Below, in pieces: positions 1 to 7,738 of a stretch of DNA of 42,803 nt (position 1 is its first letter; the number at the start of each line of letters is the position of its first letter). The notes beneath the pieces are model-generated. The model was not told the DNA's origin and ran no database searches. It was given only the letters and a program-made list of their open reading frames with translations. The stretch lies in NCBI GenBank assembly GCA_944326515.1, contig CALVEI010000013.1, positions 1-42,803 on the forward strand, in the 5' to 3' direction. The stretch comes from Candidatus Gastranaerophilales bacterium. Its GTDB lineage: Bacteria; Cyanobacteriota; Vampirovibrionia; Gastranaerophilales; Gastranaerophilaceae. The position numbers and the translations under genes were made by a program.

Positions 1-529
1 TACCTGGAGTTGGATAACCTATTGATGCTTCGACCTTATAACCTGTAATTTCAGAAAATTTTTGTGCAATTTCTTTAGCAGGACCATCATAATTTACAAC
101 GCTATATGGCTCGTGAAGAGTAACAATTAAATCAGGTTGATATTTTTCAATTACGTATATAACAAAACGAGTTTCATCTTCACTTGCAGGCTCTTTTCCG
201 CCGTAATAAATGTTTTCTGGCGTAAAATCTGTCTTTTCCCAGTTTTTAGTAGGAAAGTTTCGGTTTAAATCAACGCCGTTAGCATTAGTTCTAACATTAT
301 TAGATTTTCCGTCAGGATTTAAACAAGGAATAAACAAAAGCCTGTTTTTAGTCATTGAACGTTCAGCAAGATACTTGTTGATAAGATATTCCCCATCAGG
401 CTCATCGCCATGAAAACAGCCTATAACAAGCACTGTTTTATCATAATCTGTCGATGGTTCTCTTTTTAGCAATAGTATTTCATTACCATTTTTGGAGTTT
501 ATTTTTACTTCTAAATCAGCAAATATCAT
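1..529 (-). CDS. M14-family zinc carboxypeptidase/amidase, 3' end outside window
   Basis: The first 176 codons are visible; the gene runs off the left edge. Residues 40-43 read HGDE, the paired zinc ligands of M14 metallopeptidases. NPDG at 71-74 and NGVDLNRNFP at 84-93 hold the substrate-binding Asn-Arg pair, and H139 in LHEP is a good third zinc ligand. The catalytic Glu expected near the C-terminus is not in the window. The short N-terminus without a signal peptide resembles cytoplasmic MpaA-like enzymes that trim the gamma-D-Glu-diaminopimelate bond of recycled murein peptides; other M14 substrates remain possible. The ATG lies three bases after the stop of the upstream solute-binding gene (TAATAAATG), with a GGAA element nine bases before it, so the two are probably co-transcribed. 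The family call is firm, the substrate is inferred. Confidence 0.85.
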   Translation of the reverse strand, partial: MIFADLEVKINSKNGNEILLLKREPSTDYDKTVLVIGCFHGDEPDGEYLINKYLAERSMTKNRLLFIPCLNPDGKSNNVRTNANGVDLNRNFPTKNWEKTDFTPENIYYGGKEPASEDETRFVIYVIEKYQPDLIVTLHEPYSVVNYDGPAKEIAQKFSEITGYKVEASIGYPTPG

Positions 530-532
530 TTA

Positions 533-1768
533 TTATTCCAATCTTTTCCAGTTATCGGCTGCTGTTTCAAGTTTTTCTTTAATACTACCATTCTCAAGCA
601 ATATTTGTTGAACTGTCGTATTTAAAAGGGTCAAAATTTCCTTGTGATTATTTTTAAACTTAACCTGTTTTTGCAAGTTACCAAGTTGCTTAGAACTCAA
701 GACTCTTGCTTTTGAAATAACATCATTTTTATCAAATGTATTAAAATACTCATCTTTCAAAGCTTCGTTATTAACAGGCAATACAGTTGTTAACTTAGCA
801 AGCTCTATTTGGTTGTGCTTGTTGGTTAAAAACAAAGCAAATCTCAATGCGCCATCTTTATGTTTAGCACGCGCCGGTATGATTAAATTCATAATAGAAA
901 CATCATATTTGCCGTTGTCACCAACAAGTTGAGAAGATACATCAGTATATTTAAAGACCTGAGGAGCATTTTCTTTAACTATATTCAAGAAATTTGCACC
1001 TGATTGAATAAAAGCAAGCTGACCTGACATATACTTTTCAAGCGCTTCTTGGTGATTTTGAGTAACAGATTCTTTTGGGATCAAATCATTTTGATATAAC
1101 TGTCTGTATCCGTTAAAAATTTGTACAGATTTGTCCGTAACAAAAGTTTCAGGAGTATTTATATCTGACTTATTTAATATTTTTAAAAGAGTATCATTTT
1201 CAGTCAGTGTAGGCATTGTAACAAATGCGCCTGTTTTAGACTTTATCAAAGGTGCTATTTCATTTAGCTGATCATATGTAGCCGGGATTTTTTTAATCCC
1301 TGCTTTTTGAAGCAACTGTTTGTTATAAAAAGTCACAGACGAAGTAGCATAAAAAGGCACAGCGTAGCACTTATTATCAACCATTAAAGACTGAACAATC
1401 TGTTTATTATAGGAATTAAGTTTTTTGCAATCTATGTACTCAAGAGCCTGTTTTTGCGCTAAAACACTTGAAAAATCAGGTGTAAGATTAACAAGGTCAG
1501 GCGGGGTAGAACTCAAAATAGATGCGAGAGTTCTCTTTTCTCCCTCAGAGTATGGAACATCAATCCATTTTATTTTTATATCTGGGTTTTGTTTTTCAAA
1601 CTCTGCTATTAATGGCTTCATATAACCATCAAAAGTCCCCATTTGAAGTGACCAAAAAACAACTTCATTATTGTTTTTTTCTTGAGGTTTAGCCCATAAA
1701 TAAACTATACTTACTACAATAATGCAGATTAAAGATATTATAATCGTTAACTTAAAATTCTTATCCAT
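533..1768 (-). CDS. ABC-type extracellular solute-binding protein, membrane-anchored
   Basis: 411 residues from ATG 1768; an in-frame TTG at 1804 would add 12 residues but has no support. Residues 5-26 form one hydrophobic segment followed by a polar linker. There is no lipobox cysteine, so the protein appears tethered by an uncleaved signal anchor. The rest resembles bacterial family 1 solute-binding proteins (sugar or polyol type): the early stretch EFEKQNPDIKIKWIDVP is typical of the first alpha/beta lobe, followed by PPDLVNL and a YAVPFYA segment. No permease or ATPase gene lies next to it; the neighbours are an M14 peptidase downstream and gcvPB divergently upstream. The ligand cannot be read from sequence. 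There is no Shine-Dalgarno before 1768; a TATAAT ends only six bases upstream, so the message may be leaderless. Confidence 0.85.
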   Translation of the reverse strand: MDKNFKLTIIISLICIIVVSIVYLWAKPQEKNNNEVVFWSLQMGTFDGYMKPLIAEFEKQNPDIKIKWIDVPYSEGEKRTLASILSSTPPDLVNLTPDFSSVLAQKQALEYIDCKKLNSYNKQIVQSLMVDNKCYAVPFYATSSVTFYNKQLLQKAGIKKIPATYDQLNEIAPLIKSKTGAFVTMPTLTENDTLLKILNKSDINTPETFVTDKSVQIFNGYRQLYQNDLIPKESVTQNHQEALEKYMSGQLAFIQSGANFLNIVKENAPQVFKYTDVSSQLVGDNGKYDVSIMNLIIPARAKHKDGALRFALFLTNKHNQIELAKLTTVLPVNNEALKDEYFNTFDKNDVISKARVLSSKQLGNLQKQVKFKNNHKEILTLLNTTVQQILLENGSIKEKLETAADNWKRLE

Positions 1769-1774
1769 ACAATA

Positions 1775-1804
1775 ATTATATAATGATTGACACAAGAGGC
1801 GCAA
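1775..1804 (-). promoter_or_regulatory. Promoter of the solute-binding gene, probably leaderless
   Basis: On the minus strand TTGCGC (1804-1799) is followed by an 18-base spacer and TATAAT (1780-1775). Six bases separate the -10 from ATG 1768, which puts the expected transcription start on the A of the start codon. The -35 is weak; the -10 is perfect. Confidence 0.5.
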
Positions 1805-1839
1805 ATCCTTAACATGTATAAGGTGAGGAGTAATAATAA

Positions 1840-3288
1840 ATGACCAAATTAATATTTGAAAAATCTATAAAAGGAATGAATGGAATAACTCTTACAGACG
1901 AAGAATTAAACACAGACTTTCTTCCTCAAGAGTTTTTAAGAAAAGAATCCCCTGAGCTTCCTGAAGTCAGTGAACTTGAAGCAATGAGACACTTTAAAGA
2001 GCTTTCTGACAAAAACTTTTGTGTAGAGTCAGGGTTTTACCCTTTAGGTTCCTGTACAATGAAGTACAACCCGAAAGTAAACGAGTATTTAGCTTCTTTA
2101 GAAGGTTTTACAAGCCTTCATCCGTTGCAAAATGACGAAGATGCTCAAGGCGCACTTGAACTAATGTATAAATTGCAAGAAGCACTAAAAAAAGTTACAG
2201 GAATGGATGCAATAACGCTGCAAGGTTCAGCAGGTGCTCATGGAGAACTTTGTGGGATGATGATTGTAAAACACTATTTTAAAGTGAATAATCAACCACA
2301 AAGAACCAAAGTTATTATTCCAGATTCTGCACACGGAACAAACCCAGCTTCTGCAGGTATGTGCGGATTTGATATTGTAAAAGTGGACAGTAACAAAAAG
2401 GGACAAGTTGACGTTGACCATCTCAAAAAACTTTACGAAGAGCATAAAGACGAAATAGCAGCAATAATGATGACAAACCCGAACACTTTGGGATTGTTTG
2501 AAGAAAATATATCAGAAATCTCTAAAATCGCACACGCCAACGGATCTTTACTCTACTATGACGGAGCAAACTTTAACGCAATTATGGGGATAACAACCCC
2601 AAAACAAATGGGATTTGATATAGTTCACCTTAACTTGCACAAAACATTTTCAACCCCTCACGGAGGCGGAGGCCCAGGATCTGGCCCTGTTGGTGTTGTT
2701 GAAAGCCTGAAAGAATTTTTACCTGTACCAGTTATTGATTTTGATGGTGAAAAATACATAAGAAAATATAACCTTAAAAATACAATAGGGAAAATAAAAG
2801 AGTTTCAAGGCAATTTTGGAGTTTTAGTTAAGGCATACGCATACATTCTTATGAAAGGCGACAAACTAAAACAAGCATCACAAGATGCCGTTTTAAATGC
2901 AAACTATCTTAAAGAAAAACTTAAAGAATACTACGAATTGCCTTATGACTACACTTGTATGCACGAATTTGTTTTATCAGGTGACAAACAAAAGGCAAAT
3001 GGCGTTCACACTCTCGAAATAGCAAAAAGATTAATGGATTACAAATTCCATCCACCAACGGTTTATTTCCCTCTTATTGTATCTGAAGCAATGATGATTG
3101 AACCTACAGAAACAGAAAATAAAGCCCGTTTGGATGAATTCATTGACGTTATGAAAAACATAGCGGAAGAAGTAAAAAACACCCCGCAAAACGTACTTTC
3201 GGCACCTCATTGCACTCCTGTAAAAAGAGTTGATGAAACAAATGCCGCAAGACATTTGGATTTGAGATACAAAAAGGATTCAATGTAA
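1840..3288 (+). CDS. gcvPB: Glycine dehydrogenase (decarboxylating) subunit 2, P-protein beta-type
   Basis: 482 residues, the normal length for the PLP-binding subunit of the two-chain P-protein. With GcvPA it decarboxylates glycine and passes the aminomethyl group to lipoylated GcvH. Visible signatures are YPLGSCTMKYNPK (67-79), QGSAGAHGE near 128-136, and NLHKTFSTPHGGGGPGSGP, in which K268 is the PLP Schiff-base lysine. A good Shine-Dalgarno (AGGTGAGGAG) lies nine bases before the ATG. The gene begins a plus-strand run with the unknown protein at 3290, one base apart. The expected partner gcvPA is not upstream, where a divergent transporter gene sits, so gcvPA and gcvT/H must be elsewhere. 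The call is secure. Confidence 0.97.
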   Translation: MTKLIFEKSIKGMNGITLTDEELNTDFLPQEFLRKESPELPEVSELEAMRHFKELSDKNFCVESGFYPLGSCTMKYNPKVNEYLASLEGFTSLHPLQNDEDAQGALELMYKLQEALKKVTGMDAITLQGSAGAHGELCGMMIVKHYFKVNNQPQRTKVIIPDSAHGTNPASAGMCGFDIVKVDSNKKGQVDVDHLKKLYEEHKDEIAAIMMTNPNTLGLFEENISEISKIAHANGSLLYYDGANFNAIMGITTPKQMGFDIVHLNLHKTFSTPHGGGGPGSGPVGVVESLKEFLPVPVIDFDGEKYIRKYNLKNTIGKIKEFQGNFGVLVKAYAYILMKGDKLKQASQDAVLNANYLKEKLKEYYELPYDYTCMHEFVLSGDKQKANGVHTLEIAKRLMDYKFHPPTVYFPLIVSEAMMIEPTETENKARLDEFIDVMKNIAEEVKNTPQNVLSAPHCTPVKRVDETNAARHLDLRYKKDSM

Positions 3289-3289
3289 G

Positions 3290-3988
3290 ATGCACGAATA
3301 TTACTTTAAAATAAGAAAAGGCGATATTGAATTTGAATTTTCGACAAACGACAAATTCACATTTGAACAACAGCTTTCTGATTGGATTAATGGAGTTGTT
3401 AGAGGTGACTATGTTGCCCCGCCCATAAAAAAAGAAGAAGAAGAAATTAATGACAACCAAACACATGCAAATGTAGAAGATAAGCCTTTTCTTCCTGAAG
3501 AACAACCTCAACAACAAGAAAACGCACCTCAAAGAAGTGGTTTTCTAGAAGTGAAAGCTCTCACATCCATAAATGATATGACTGCCCCAACTTTTGATTT
3601 TAGCGACACAAAAGAAAATTTCCCAACCGAAGTAAATTTTGAGCAAACTTTAGCAGACTCAATAGAAAACCCTAAAACAGAAGTTGTTGAAAAAAAAGAA
3701 ATCACATCAGATTTTCAAGAATATTTAAACTCATATAATCCTCAAAATAACATAGATAAACTCATAGTTACAGGATTATACACTCTTAATGTTGAAAATA
3801 AAGAGCGCTTTACAATCAAACAACTAAATTCAAAACTTGTACCAACAATCGGCGTACCGATAGATCACGGAACAATAGATGAAGCAATCAAACAAAATCT
3901 TGTAAAAATAGTGCCTGATTTAACAGGAACAAATGAATTTACAGAATACACTCTTACAGAAAACGGCGAAAACTACTTTATTAATTAA
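3290..3988 (+). CDS. Unknown protein, acidic linker plus winged-helix-like C-terminus
   Basis: 232 residues, not recognised. The first 45 residues look like a small folded unit rich in beta strand (HEYYFKIRKGDIEFEF). Residues 45-150 are low-complexity, rich in Glu, Gln, Asn and Pro, and likely disordered. The last 75 residues look folded, with alternating helices and strands (LIVTGLYTLNVENKERFTIK, then GTIDEAIKQNLVKIVPD, then a beta-hairpin ending TENGENYF). This order is reminiscent of a winged helix, but no DNA-binding signature is clear. The ATG starts one base after the gcvPB stop, so translation is likely coupled. A bidirectional terminator follows at 4000-4039. The ORF is convincing; a role in glycine metabolism would be guesswork. 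Confidence 0.75.
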   Translation: MHEYYFKIRKGDIEFEFSTNDKFTFEQQLSDWINGVVRGDYVAPPIKKEEEEINDNQTHANVEDKPFLPEEQPQQQENAPQRSGFLEVKALTSINDMTAPTFDFSDTKENFPTEVNFEQTLADSIENPKTEVVEKKEITSDFQEYLNSYNPQNNIDKLIVTGLYTLNVENKERFTIKQLNSKLVPTIGVPIDHGTIDEAIKQNLVKIVPDLTGTNEFTEYTLTENGENYFIN

Positions 3989-3999
3989 GTGAAATACAC

Positions 4000-4039
4000 A
4001 AAAAAAAAGAGGCGACCTTTAACGGTTGCCTCTTTTTTT
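4000..4039. terminator. Bidirectional intrinsic terminator
   Basis: Nine-base-pair stem (4009-4017 with 4024-4032, one G-T wobble) and a six-base loop, with an A-run before and a T-run after. It sits between the convergent genes ending at 3988 and 4051 and can serve both strands. Confidence 0.88.
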
Positions 4040-4050
4040 ATAACTAAAAC

Positions 4051-4494
4051 TTACTTCAACGGGACTGACTTAGCGGCAGCCTTTGAGCCTTCTCCATCCA
4101 AAGTGAATGTATGATCAACAAACTGAGCTCTGTCTAAGTATTTTTGTTCAATCTTACCTGTATTATATGAACGGACAAGCAAGCTCAAACCAATCAACGC
4201 ACCAGCTGCAATTTTTACAGGTTTTGGTGCTGCACTAATATATTTTGCAATCTTTGTAAGAATACCCTTGCCCTCTAACTGCGCCGCTAACTCAGGTGCT
4301 TTTTTAACAGCAGAATTAAAAGCCGCCTTACCTGCTAAAGCTGTAGCACCGGCAACTACTCCAATTTGTACGTTAGAAGTCATACCATTTTTGAAATGTT
4401 GAAACGCACAATCGATCTTATTACCTGATGTACCTTTTCTTTTATCTACAAAAGAGTTTAAAGTAGGTGATACCAAAAATAAAACTTTAGACAT
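4051..4494 (-). CDS. Unknown small Ala-rich membrane-associated protein
   Basis: 147 residues, not recognised. The centre is Ala/Gly-rich with two candidate membrane helices: about 44-58 (IGVVAGATALAGKAA) and 94-110 (VKIAAGALIGLSLLVRS). The N-terminus and the C-terminal 35 residues are polar and basic. There is no signal peptide. Start ATG 4494 has AAGGA six bases upstream. It is transcribed towards the terminator at 4000-4039. The style, a short polar N-terminus followed by small-residue-rich helices, resembles the protein at 20723, though I cannot align them convincingly. Function unknown. Confidence 0.7.
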   Translation of the reverse strand: MSKVLFLVSPTLNSFVDKRKGTSGNKIDCAFQHFKNGMTSNVQIGVVAGATALAGKAAFNSAVKKAPELAAQLEGKGILTKIAKYISAAPKPVKIAAGALIGLSLLVRSYNTGKIEQKYLDRAQFVDHTFTLDGEGSKAAAKSVPLK

Positions 4495-4593
4495 AACACT
4501 TCCTTATCTTTCACACAATTCCTTATACATTAGAAAAAACAACGAAACGTAAATATTTGATAAATTAACATCCATTTTTTACAATTGTTAATA

Positions 4594-5043
4594 TTATATA
4601 GAATACTTAGAAATATCTTCAAAATATTTTTCTAAAGCAATATAACCGTTGTAAATTTCATTTGTAATAAGTGTATATCTGCAAGCTGCAAGATATTTAA
4701 GCTCCTTCAATCTTATATCTATTATATTATCCGCATCTGCCTTAAGTGCAGGATCCAAAGAAGATGACCATTTTTTTAACAATTCAAGCTCTTCATTGAT
4801 TTGTTTTACGGTAGTATATTCAAGTTGATTAAAATCGTATTTACCCAATAAAGCTTTATCTTTGTTTGTAATTCTACTTTTAACAACAGGTGTTCCATAG
4901 ATTTTTTTTACAAACATATAATTATCAGCCGCAACAATATGAGAAATAGGCACACCAGCCTTTGAAAGTAACGAAGAAGCACTAAGATTGCTTTTGTCAT
5001 TTATATCGGCAAAAGTATTAATTTGTGTCATAGGACTTGTCAT
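4594..5043 (-). CDS. Unknown soluble helical protein
   Basis: 149 residues from ATG 5043, chosen because AAAGGGGA lies just upstream. The frame stays open to ATG 5157 and TTG 5166, but that 41-residue extension is very polar (Ser, Asn, Lys) and has no obvious ribosome-binding site. The protein is mostly predicted helix, with a Leu/Glu/Lys-rich segment around 75-115 (INEELELLKKWSSSLD, then IIDIRLKELKYLAACRYT). No membrane segment or catalytic motif is seen. It is divergent from the gene at 5311. Function unknown; neighbours at 4051, 5311 and 5877 are equally unplaced. Confidence 0.65.
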   Translation of the reverse strand: MTSPMTQINTFADINDKSNLSASSLLSKAGVPISHIVAADNYMFVKKIYGTPVVKSRITNKDKALLGKYDFNQLEYTTVKQINEELELLKKWSSSLDPALKADADNIIDIRLKELKYLAACRYTLITNEIYNGYIALEKYFEDISKYSI

Positions 5044-5310
5044 ATTTTCCCCTTTACGATTCGGATTAGAATTTATTTTTGATTTAGAACAGGGGCTTTC
5101 CTTTTTCTCCGAACCCGAATTATCAGAAATCTTATCGTTAATAGCCCTGATCCTCATTAATCTCAACTATATATAAATATTATCGCACGCTTATAATTTT
5201 GTCATGCTACTTTGTAGAATTGTAAAGGACAAATTTCAAAACAGGCAATAATTTTAAAACAATTGACTTTTATATAATAAGGGAATGTTTTAACTAAGGA
5301 AAATATTTTT

Positions 5311-5781
5311 ATGGTTCGAGGATATTCAGAAAAAAACTTTTCTGGCGATGTATCACAAAACCCAATTGTGTTAAGTCTGCAAAAAAATCAAGAAAAAATA
5401 ATGTCAGAATTAAACAAAAGTTTTAAAGATATGCAAAAATATTCTATCTATAGAGCAAAGGTGCTAAAAACTGATAGAACAGAAACTGCACAAAAGCAAT
5501 TTAATGAAATAGCATACCTAAACCTCTGGCAAACAAACGATATAAATACAATAATCAACGGTCAAGATAAACTTAGAAAATTTATCCAATATACGACTTA
5601 CGGAAAATTTGACTACTCATTTGATGATCAACTCTTCGCTTGTCAAAAATTATTGAGAAAAAATGAAGAGAAACTGGAATTACTAAAAAAAGGAGAAAAG
5701 ACAAACAACAGCAAATCTTTTCAGATTTTTGACACAAACAGAGATAATAATACTGGTTCTATATATATAGAAAATGTTTAA
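5311..5781 (+). CDS. Unknown helical/coiled-coil protein
   Basis: 156 residues, not recognised. The protein is soluble, rich in Lys, Gln and Asn, and mostly helical: residues 19-60 look like an amphipathic helix (LQKNQEKIMSELNKSFKDMQ), and 105-130 (LLRKNEEKLELLKKGEK) form a second charged helix. It has no membrane segment, signal peptide or cysteine cluster. ATG 5311 follows TAAGGA at a long spacing of about eleven bases. A perfect 8-bp inverted repeat begins two bases after the stop codon. It lies in a run of proteins without recognisable family. The next gene (5877) encodes a similar short coiled-coil protein in the same direction, so the two may act together; this is inference. Confidence 0.7.
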   Translation: MVRGYSEKNFSGDVSQNPIVLSLQKNQEKIMSELNKSFKDMQKYSIYRAKVLKTDRTETAQKQFNEIAYLNLWQTNDINTIINGQDKLRKFIQYTTYGKFDYSFDDQLFACQKLLRKNEEKLELLKKGEKTNNSKSFQIFDTNRDNNTGSIYIENV

Positions 5782-5783
5782 GC

Positions 5784-5803
5784 TTGTAAATATTTATTTA
5801 CAA
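5784..5803. repeat. Perfect 8-bp inverted repeat, 4-base loop
   Basis: TTGTAAAT, loop ATTT, ATTTACAA, starting two bases after the stop codon at 5781 and about 75 bases before the next start. It has no G-C-rich stem and no T-run, so it is a poor terminator. It could be an operator or a weak RNA hairpin. Confidence 0.5.
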
Positions 5804-5876
5804 AGAATCAATTTTCAACCTAAAAAATACTTTATATATTTAGGGAAGATTATAACTAAATTTGGGGAATAGGATT

Positions 5877-6380
5877 ATGGGACTAAAAGCAATGTCTTCT
5901 GATCCGATACTGCAAAAGCAAATGCAGGCGTATTATACAACAACGCAGCTGTCACGCGGTATGACGGAGTCAATAGAAGATTACAACAAAAGAATACAAC
6001 AGTATAGAGAAGAATTAGCTGAAAAAATAAAAGAAGAAAACACAAAAATTCTTCAAAACAAATTGCTGGGTATAGACCCAACAATCAACGCTAATATGCA
6101 AAATTTAAAAAATGCTAATTCTCAAATAGACTCTTTAAAGTTCTGGCAGTTTGCACTTGACAGATATGATACATCTTTAGACGGACAAATAGCTAAACTC
6201 AAAAATCAACAGGCGTTAATTCAACAGAAAATAGCAGAACTCCAAAAAGGTCAAGGACAAGATGAAAAGCTCAACCTTTGGGAACAAAATGCATTCGATT
6301 TTCCTTCTGCAGAAAAGAAAGCAGCAGGAATGTTTGACAACGACACAATGGCAACAGGCAAAAGAAACATTTTAAGCTAA
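5877..6380 (+). CDS. Unknown coiled-coil protein
   Basis: 167 residues from ATG 5877, preceded by GGGGAATAGGATT, a clear ribosome-binding region; a TTG at 5862 in the same frame lies inside that region and is unlikely. Residues 30-62 (EDYNKRIQQYREELAEKIKE) and 72-124 form two long heptad-like helices joined by a short LGIDPT turn, as in a helical hairpin. The C-terminal 40 residues are probably disordered. No enzymatic motif, membrane segment or signal is present. Its stop codon directly abuts the rimO stop on the other strand, with no bases between them. A structural or scaffolding part is the most natural reading, but the function is unknown. Confidence 0.75.
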   Translation: MGLKAMSSDPILQKQMQAYYTTTQLSRGMTESIEDYNKRIQQYREELAEKIKEENTKILQNKLLGIDPTINANMQNLKNANSQIDSLKFWQFALDRYDTSLDGQIAKLKNQQALIQQKIAELQKGQGQDEKLNLWEQNAFDFPSAEKKAAGMFDNDTMATGKRNILS

Positions 6381-7697
6381 CTATAAATTGCCATACAAAT
6401 CGTATTCATCGCAACCAGTGATTTTAACAGATTCTATATCACCCGGGACTGGGATATCGTCTGTTTCTATATAGACAAGCCCGTCCACCTCGGGTGCATC
6501 TCTGTATGAACGTGCAATAACTGCACCATCACTGCCTACTGACTCTATAATACAAGGAATTTCTCTTCCCAAAAAGCTCTTGTTCACCTCTAAAGAAATC
6601 TTTTGTTGAAGTTTCATAAGCTTATTCTTTCGCTGTTTTTTTATTCTTGCTGGAACCTGTTCAGGTAGAGAATAAGCGTATGTACCTTTTTCTTTCGAAA
6701 ATTCAAAAGCGCCCATTTTGTCAAATTTAGCCCATTTAGTAAACTCGTACAAATGTTCAAACATTTCTTGAGTTTCTCCAGGATAACCAACAATAAAAGT
6801 TGTTCTTATTGCAACGCCTTTGATTTTATCTCTCAATTTGGAAATGAAATCTTTATAATCCATCACCGGACGACGCATAGCTTTTAGCATTTCAGGATGA
6901 GAATGTTGAAGAGGAATATCAACATATTTTACAACTTTATCGCAATTTGCATAAGCTTCTATTAATTCATCATCAAACATTGACGGATACGTATACATTA
7001 CACGTATCCAGTTTATTTCTTCAACCTTATTCAATTCTTTTAACAGCTTGGCTAAAGACGGTTTCTTATACAAATCAACACCATATGCTGTTGTATCTTG
7101 TGCAATTAAAACAATTTCCGAAACACCTTTTTTGCCAAGTTCTTTTGCTTCCTCAACAATATTTTCAATCGTTCTTGAACGATATGGCCCTCTTAATTTT
7201 GGAATAATACAGTAACCGCACTGATAATTACATCCTTCCGCTATTTTCAAGTAAGAACTAGAACCAACAGTAATTTGCTGTCTTTGAACATTTTCCGGAT
7301 ATTCGTAAATCGGTTTTTCTGAAATTTTACAAAAATAATCATCTTGCTGAGCAACCGACTTAACAGCATCCACAATAGCAGAAATATCAGAGGTTCCAAG
7401 CATTGCAAGAGCCTCAGGAACTGCTTTTTTTAATTCTTTTTTATGTTTTTGAGGCAAACATCCTGTAATAATAATTTTCTTACCTTTGTTCACCATTTCG
7501 ATTATTGATTGAACTGATTCCTGCTCCGCATCGTGGATAAAAGAACAAGTATTAATAATAACTATATCAGCTTCATCATCATTCAGCGTAATGCTAAAAC
7601 CTTCTTGAGACAACATACCAAGCATAAGCTCAGAATCAACAAGATTTTTCGCACAGCCGTGATTTATTAACGCAATTTTATTTTTCAATTTAGCCAT
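6381..7697 (-). CDS. rimO: Ribosomal protein S12 methylthiotransferase RimO
   Basis: 438 residues, full length. It is a radical-SAM enzyme that methylthiolates an Asp of ribosomal protein S12. The N-terminal UPF0004 domain carries the first iron-sulfur cluster at C15 (HGCAKN), C51 (NTCSFI) and C80 (TGCLPQ). The radical-SAM cluster is C156-x3-C160-x2-C163, followed by PKLRGPYRSR. A TRAM domain occupies roughly the last 65 residues. NTCSFI and the SAM-motif context favour RimO over the tRNA enzyme MiaB. No Shine-Dalgarno is visible; a TAGAAT lies six bases before ATG 7697, so the transcript may be leaderless. Confidence 0.96.
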   Translation of the reverse strand: MAKLKNKIALINHGCAKNLVDSELMLGMLSQEGFSITLNDDEADIVIINTCSFIHDAEQESVQSIIEMVNKGKKIIITGCLPQKHKKELKKAVPEALAMLGTSDISAIVDAVKSVAQQDDYFCKISEKPIYEYPENVQRQQITVGSSSYLKIAEGCNYQCGYCIIPKLRGPYRSRTIENIVEEAKELGKKGVSEIVLIAQDTTAYGVDLYKKPSLAKLLKELNKVEEINWIRVMYTYPSMFDDELIEAYANCDKVVKYVDIPLQHSHPEMLKAMRRPVMDYKDFISKLRDKIKGVAIRTTFIVGYPGETQEMFEHLYEFTKWAKFDKMGAFEFSKEKGTYAYSLPEQVPARIKKQRKNKLMKLQQKISLEVNKSFLGREIPCIIESVGSDGAVIARSYRDAPEVDGLVYIETDDIPVPGDIESVKITGCDEYDLYGNL

Positions 7698-7703
7698 ATT
7701 TTT

Positions 7704-7709
7704 ATTCTA
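7704..7709 (-). promoter_or_regulatory. Candidate -10 element of rimO, leaderless geometry
   Basis: TAGAAT on the minus strand, six bases before the rimO ATG. No consensus -35 is seen, and a weak GGA upstream is too distant to act as a ribosome-binding site. Moderate support, resting mainly on the repeated geometry at 1775, 9854, 24225 and 26307. Confidence 0.35.
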
Positions 7710-7738
7710 TCCAAAAAATAAAATTTAGTTATAAGAAA

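Noticed and set aside
3149-3532. 127-codon open frame on the minus strand over the gcvPB end and the next gene
   Set aside because: Cys- and Phe-rich shadow of two sense genes with good codon patterns; no promoter or ribosome-binding site.
5263-5278. TTGACT followed by TATAAT before the gene at 5311
   Set aside because: Only four bases separate the two hexamers, so they cannot form one promoter; TATAAT alone may still be a -10.
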